In this document: piece after piece, positions 63,718 through 64,000 of the stretch | Position numbering within the stretch: the first letter of the stretch is position 1 | Layout: every line of letters starts with the position of its first letter | DNA from: Channallabes apus | Taxonomy: Eukaryota > Chordata > Actinopteri > Siluriformes > Clariidae | DNA: 64,000 bases | Direction: 5' to 3' | NCBI GenBank assembly: GCA_030522415.1 | Contig: CM060108.1 | Location: forward strand, 54,538,452 to 54,602,451 | Made by a program: the position numbers and the translations under genes | Notes under the pieces: model-generated | What the model was told of the DNA's origin: nothing | Database searches by the model: none | Seen by the model: the letters and a program-made list of their open reading frames with translations, nothing else

Positions 63718-64000
63718 TCAATTCAATTCAATTCAGTTTTATTTGTATAGCGCTTTTAACAATTGACATTGTCTCAAAACAGCTTTACACAATCAAAAGA
63801 ATTATTTAAGTTTGTATGGAATGTGTATGAATCAAAATGTTCAGATAGTCCCTGGTGAGCAAGCCCGAGGGCGACAGTGGCAAGGAAAAACTCCCTGAGA
63901 TGGTAATAGGAAGAAACCTTGAGAGGAACCAGACTCGACAGGGAACCCATCCTCATCTGGGTGAAACAGATAGCAGGAAATGATCTGCATTTATACAGTG
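63718..64000 (-). mobile_element. L2-type LINE 3' tail in ACAP intron 19, continuing past the window
   Basis: Reads on the minus strand as CAGATGAGGATGGGTTCCCT, CTCAAGGTTTCTTCCTATTA, GACAATGTCAATTGTTAAAA, GCGCTATACAAATAAAACTG and a TTGAA-repeat end at 63718. It is close to the tail at 28430-28675. Confidence 0.88.

Overview
The window is vertebrate nuclear DNA, most likely from a teleost fish. The evidence is split genes with GT-AG introns, a C2H2 zinc-finger array, and a transposon mix typical of ray-finned fish: Tc1, L2, RTE, Rex1-like LINEs, Harbinger, hAT, chromodomain Ty3/gypsy and BEL/Pao. Dinucleotide and trinucleotide microsatellites are abundant. I cannot assign a species; no database search was possible. 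All family calls come from reading translated motifs and element ends.

Layout. 1-1.7 kb: the 3' end of a poly-zinc-finger gene. 3.2-9.2 kb: a broken Tc1 transposon, two L2 LINE fragments in inverted orientation, and a cluster of divergent short repeats. 9.2-10.5 kb: a LINE 3' fragment. About 10.5-29.5 kb: one Harbinger transposon (convergent transposase and MADF/BESS genes, both broken) opened up by later insertions. These are a non-autonomous LTR element (13224-15483), an L2 LINE (about 16.28-28.68 kb) and a solo LTR (28864-29253). The L2 contains a full Ty3/gypsy element (20410-27863), which contains a deleted BEL/Pao element (22474-24700). This gives four nesting levels, and the LTR insertions are bounded by target-site duplications (TSDs) readable by eye. 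29.5-37.3 kb: Tc1, L2, RTE and Rex1-like remnants.

37.7-49.0 kb: a five-exon host gene on the + strand for a single-pass membrane protein. It has a signal peptide, two Ig-like domains, one transmembrane helix and a long, unfamiliar cytoplasmic tail. The five exons join into one open frame of 464 residues. Its 9.2-kb third intron is mostly transposons, including a BEL/Pao element (41247-47135) with one uninterrupted 1388-codon frame that lacks protease, most of the reverse transcriptase and the integrase.

52.2-64 kb (continuing off the window): an ACAP-family ArfGAP gene on the + strand. Nineteen exons are resolved and encode BAR, PH and ArfGAP domains; the ankyrin exons lie beyond the window. 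Its introns carry three separate minisatellite arrays, the largest a 3.2-kb array of a 12-bp unit inside the ArfGAP coding region. The host genes here are ordinary. The unusual content is the nested retroelement stratigraphy, the apparent RNA self-priming of two LTR families, the open but gutted BEL element, and the Ig receptor with an unrecognised tail.
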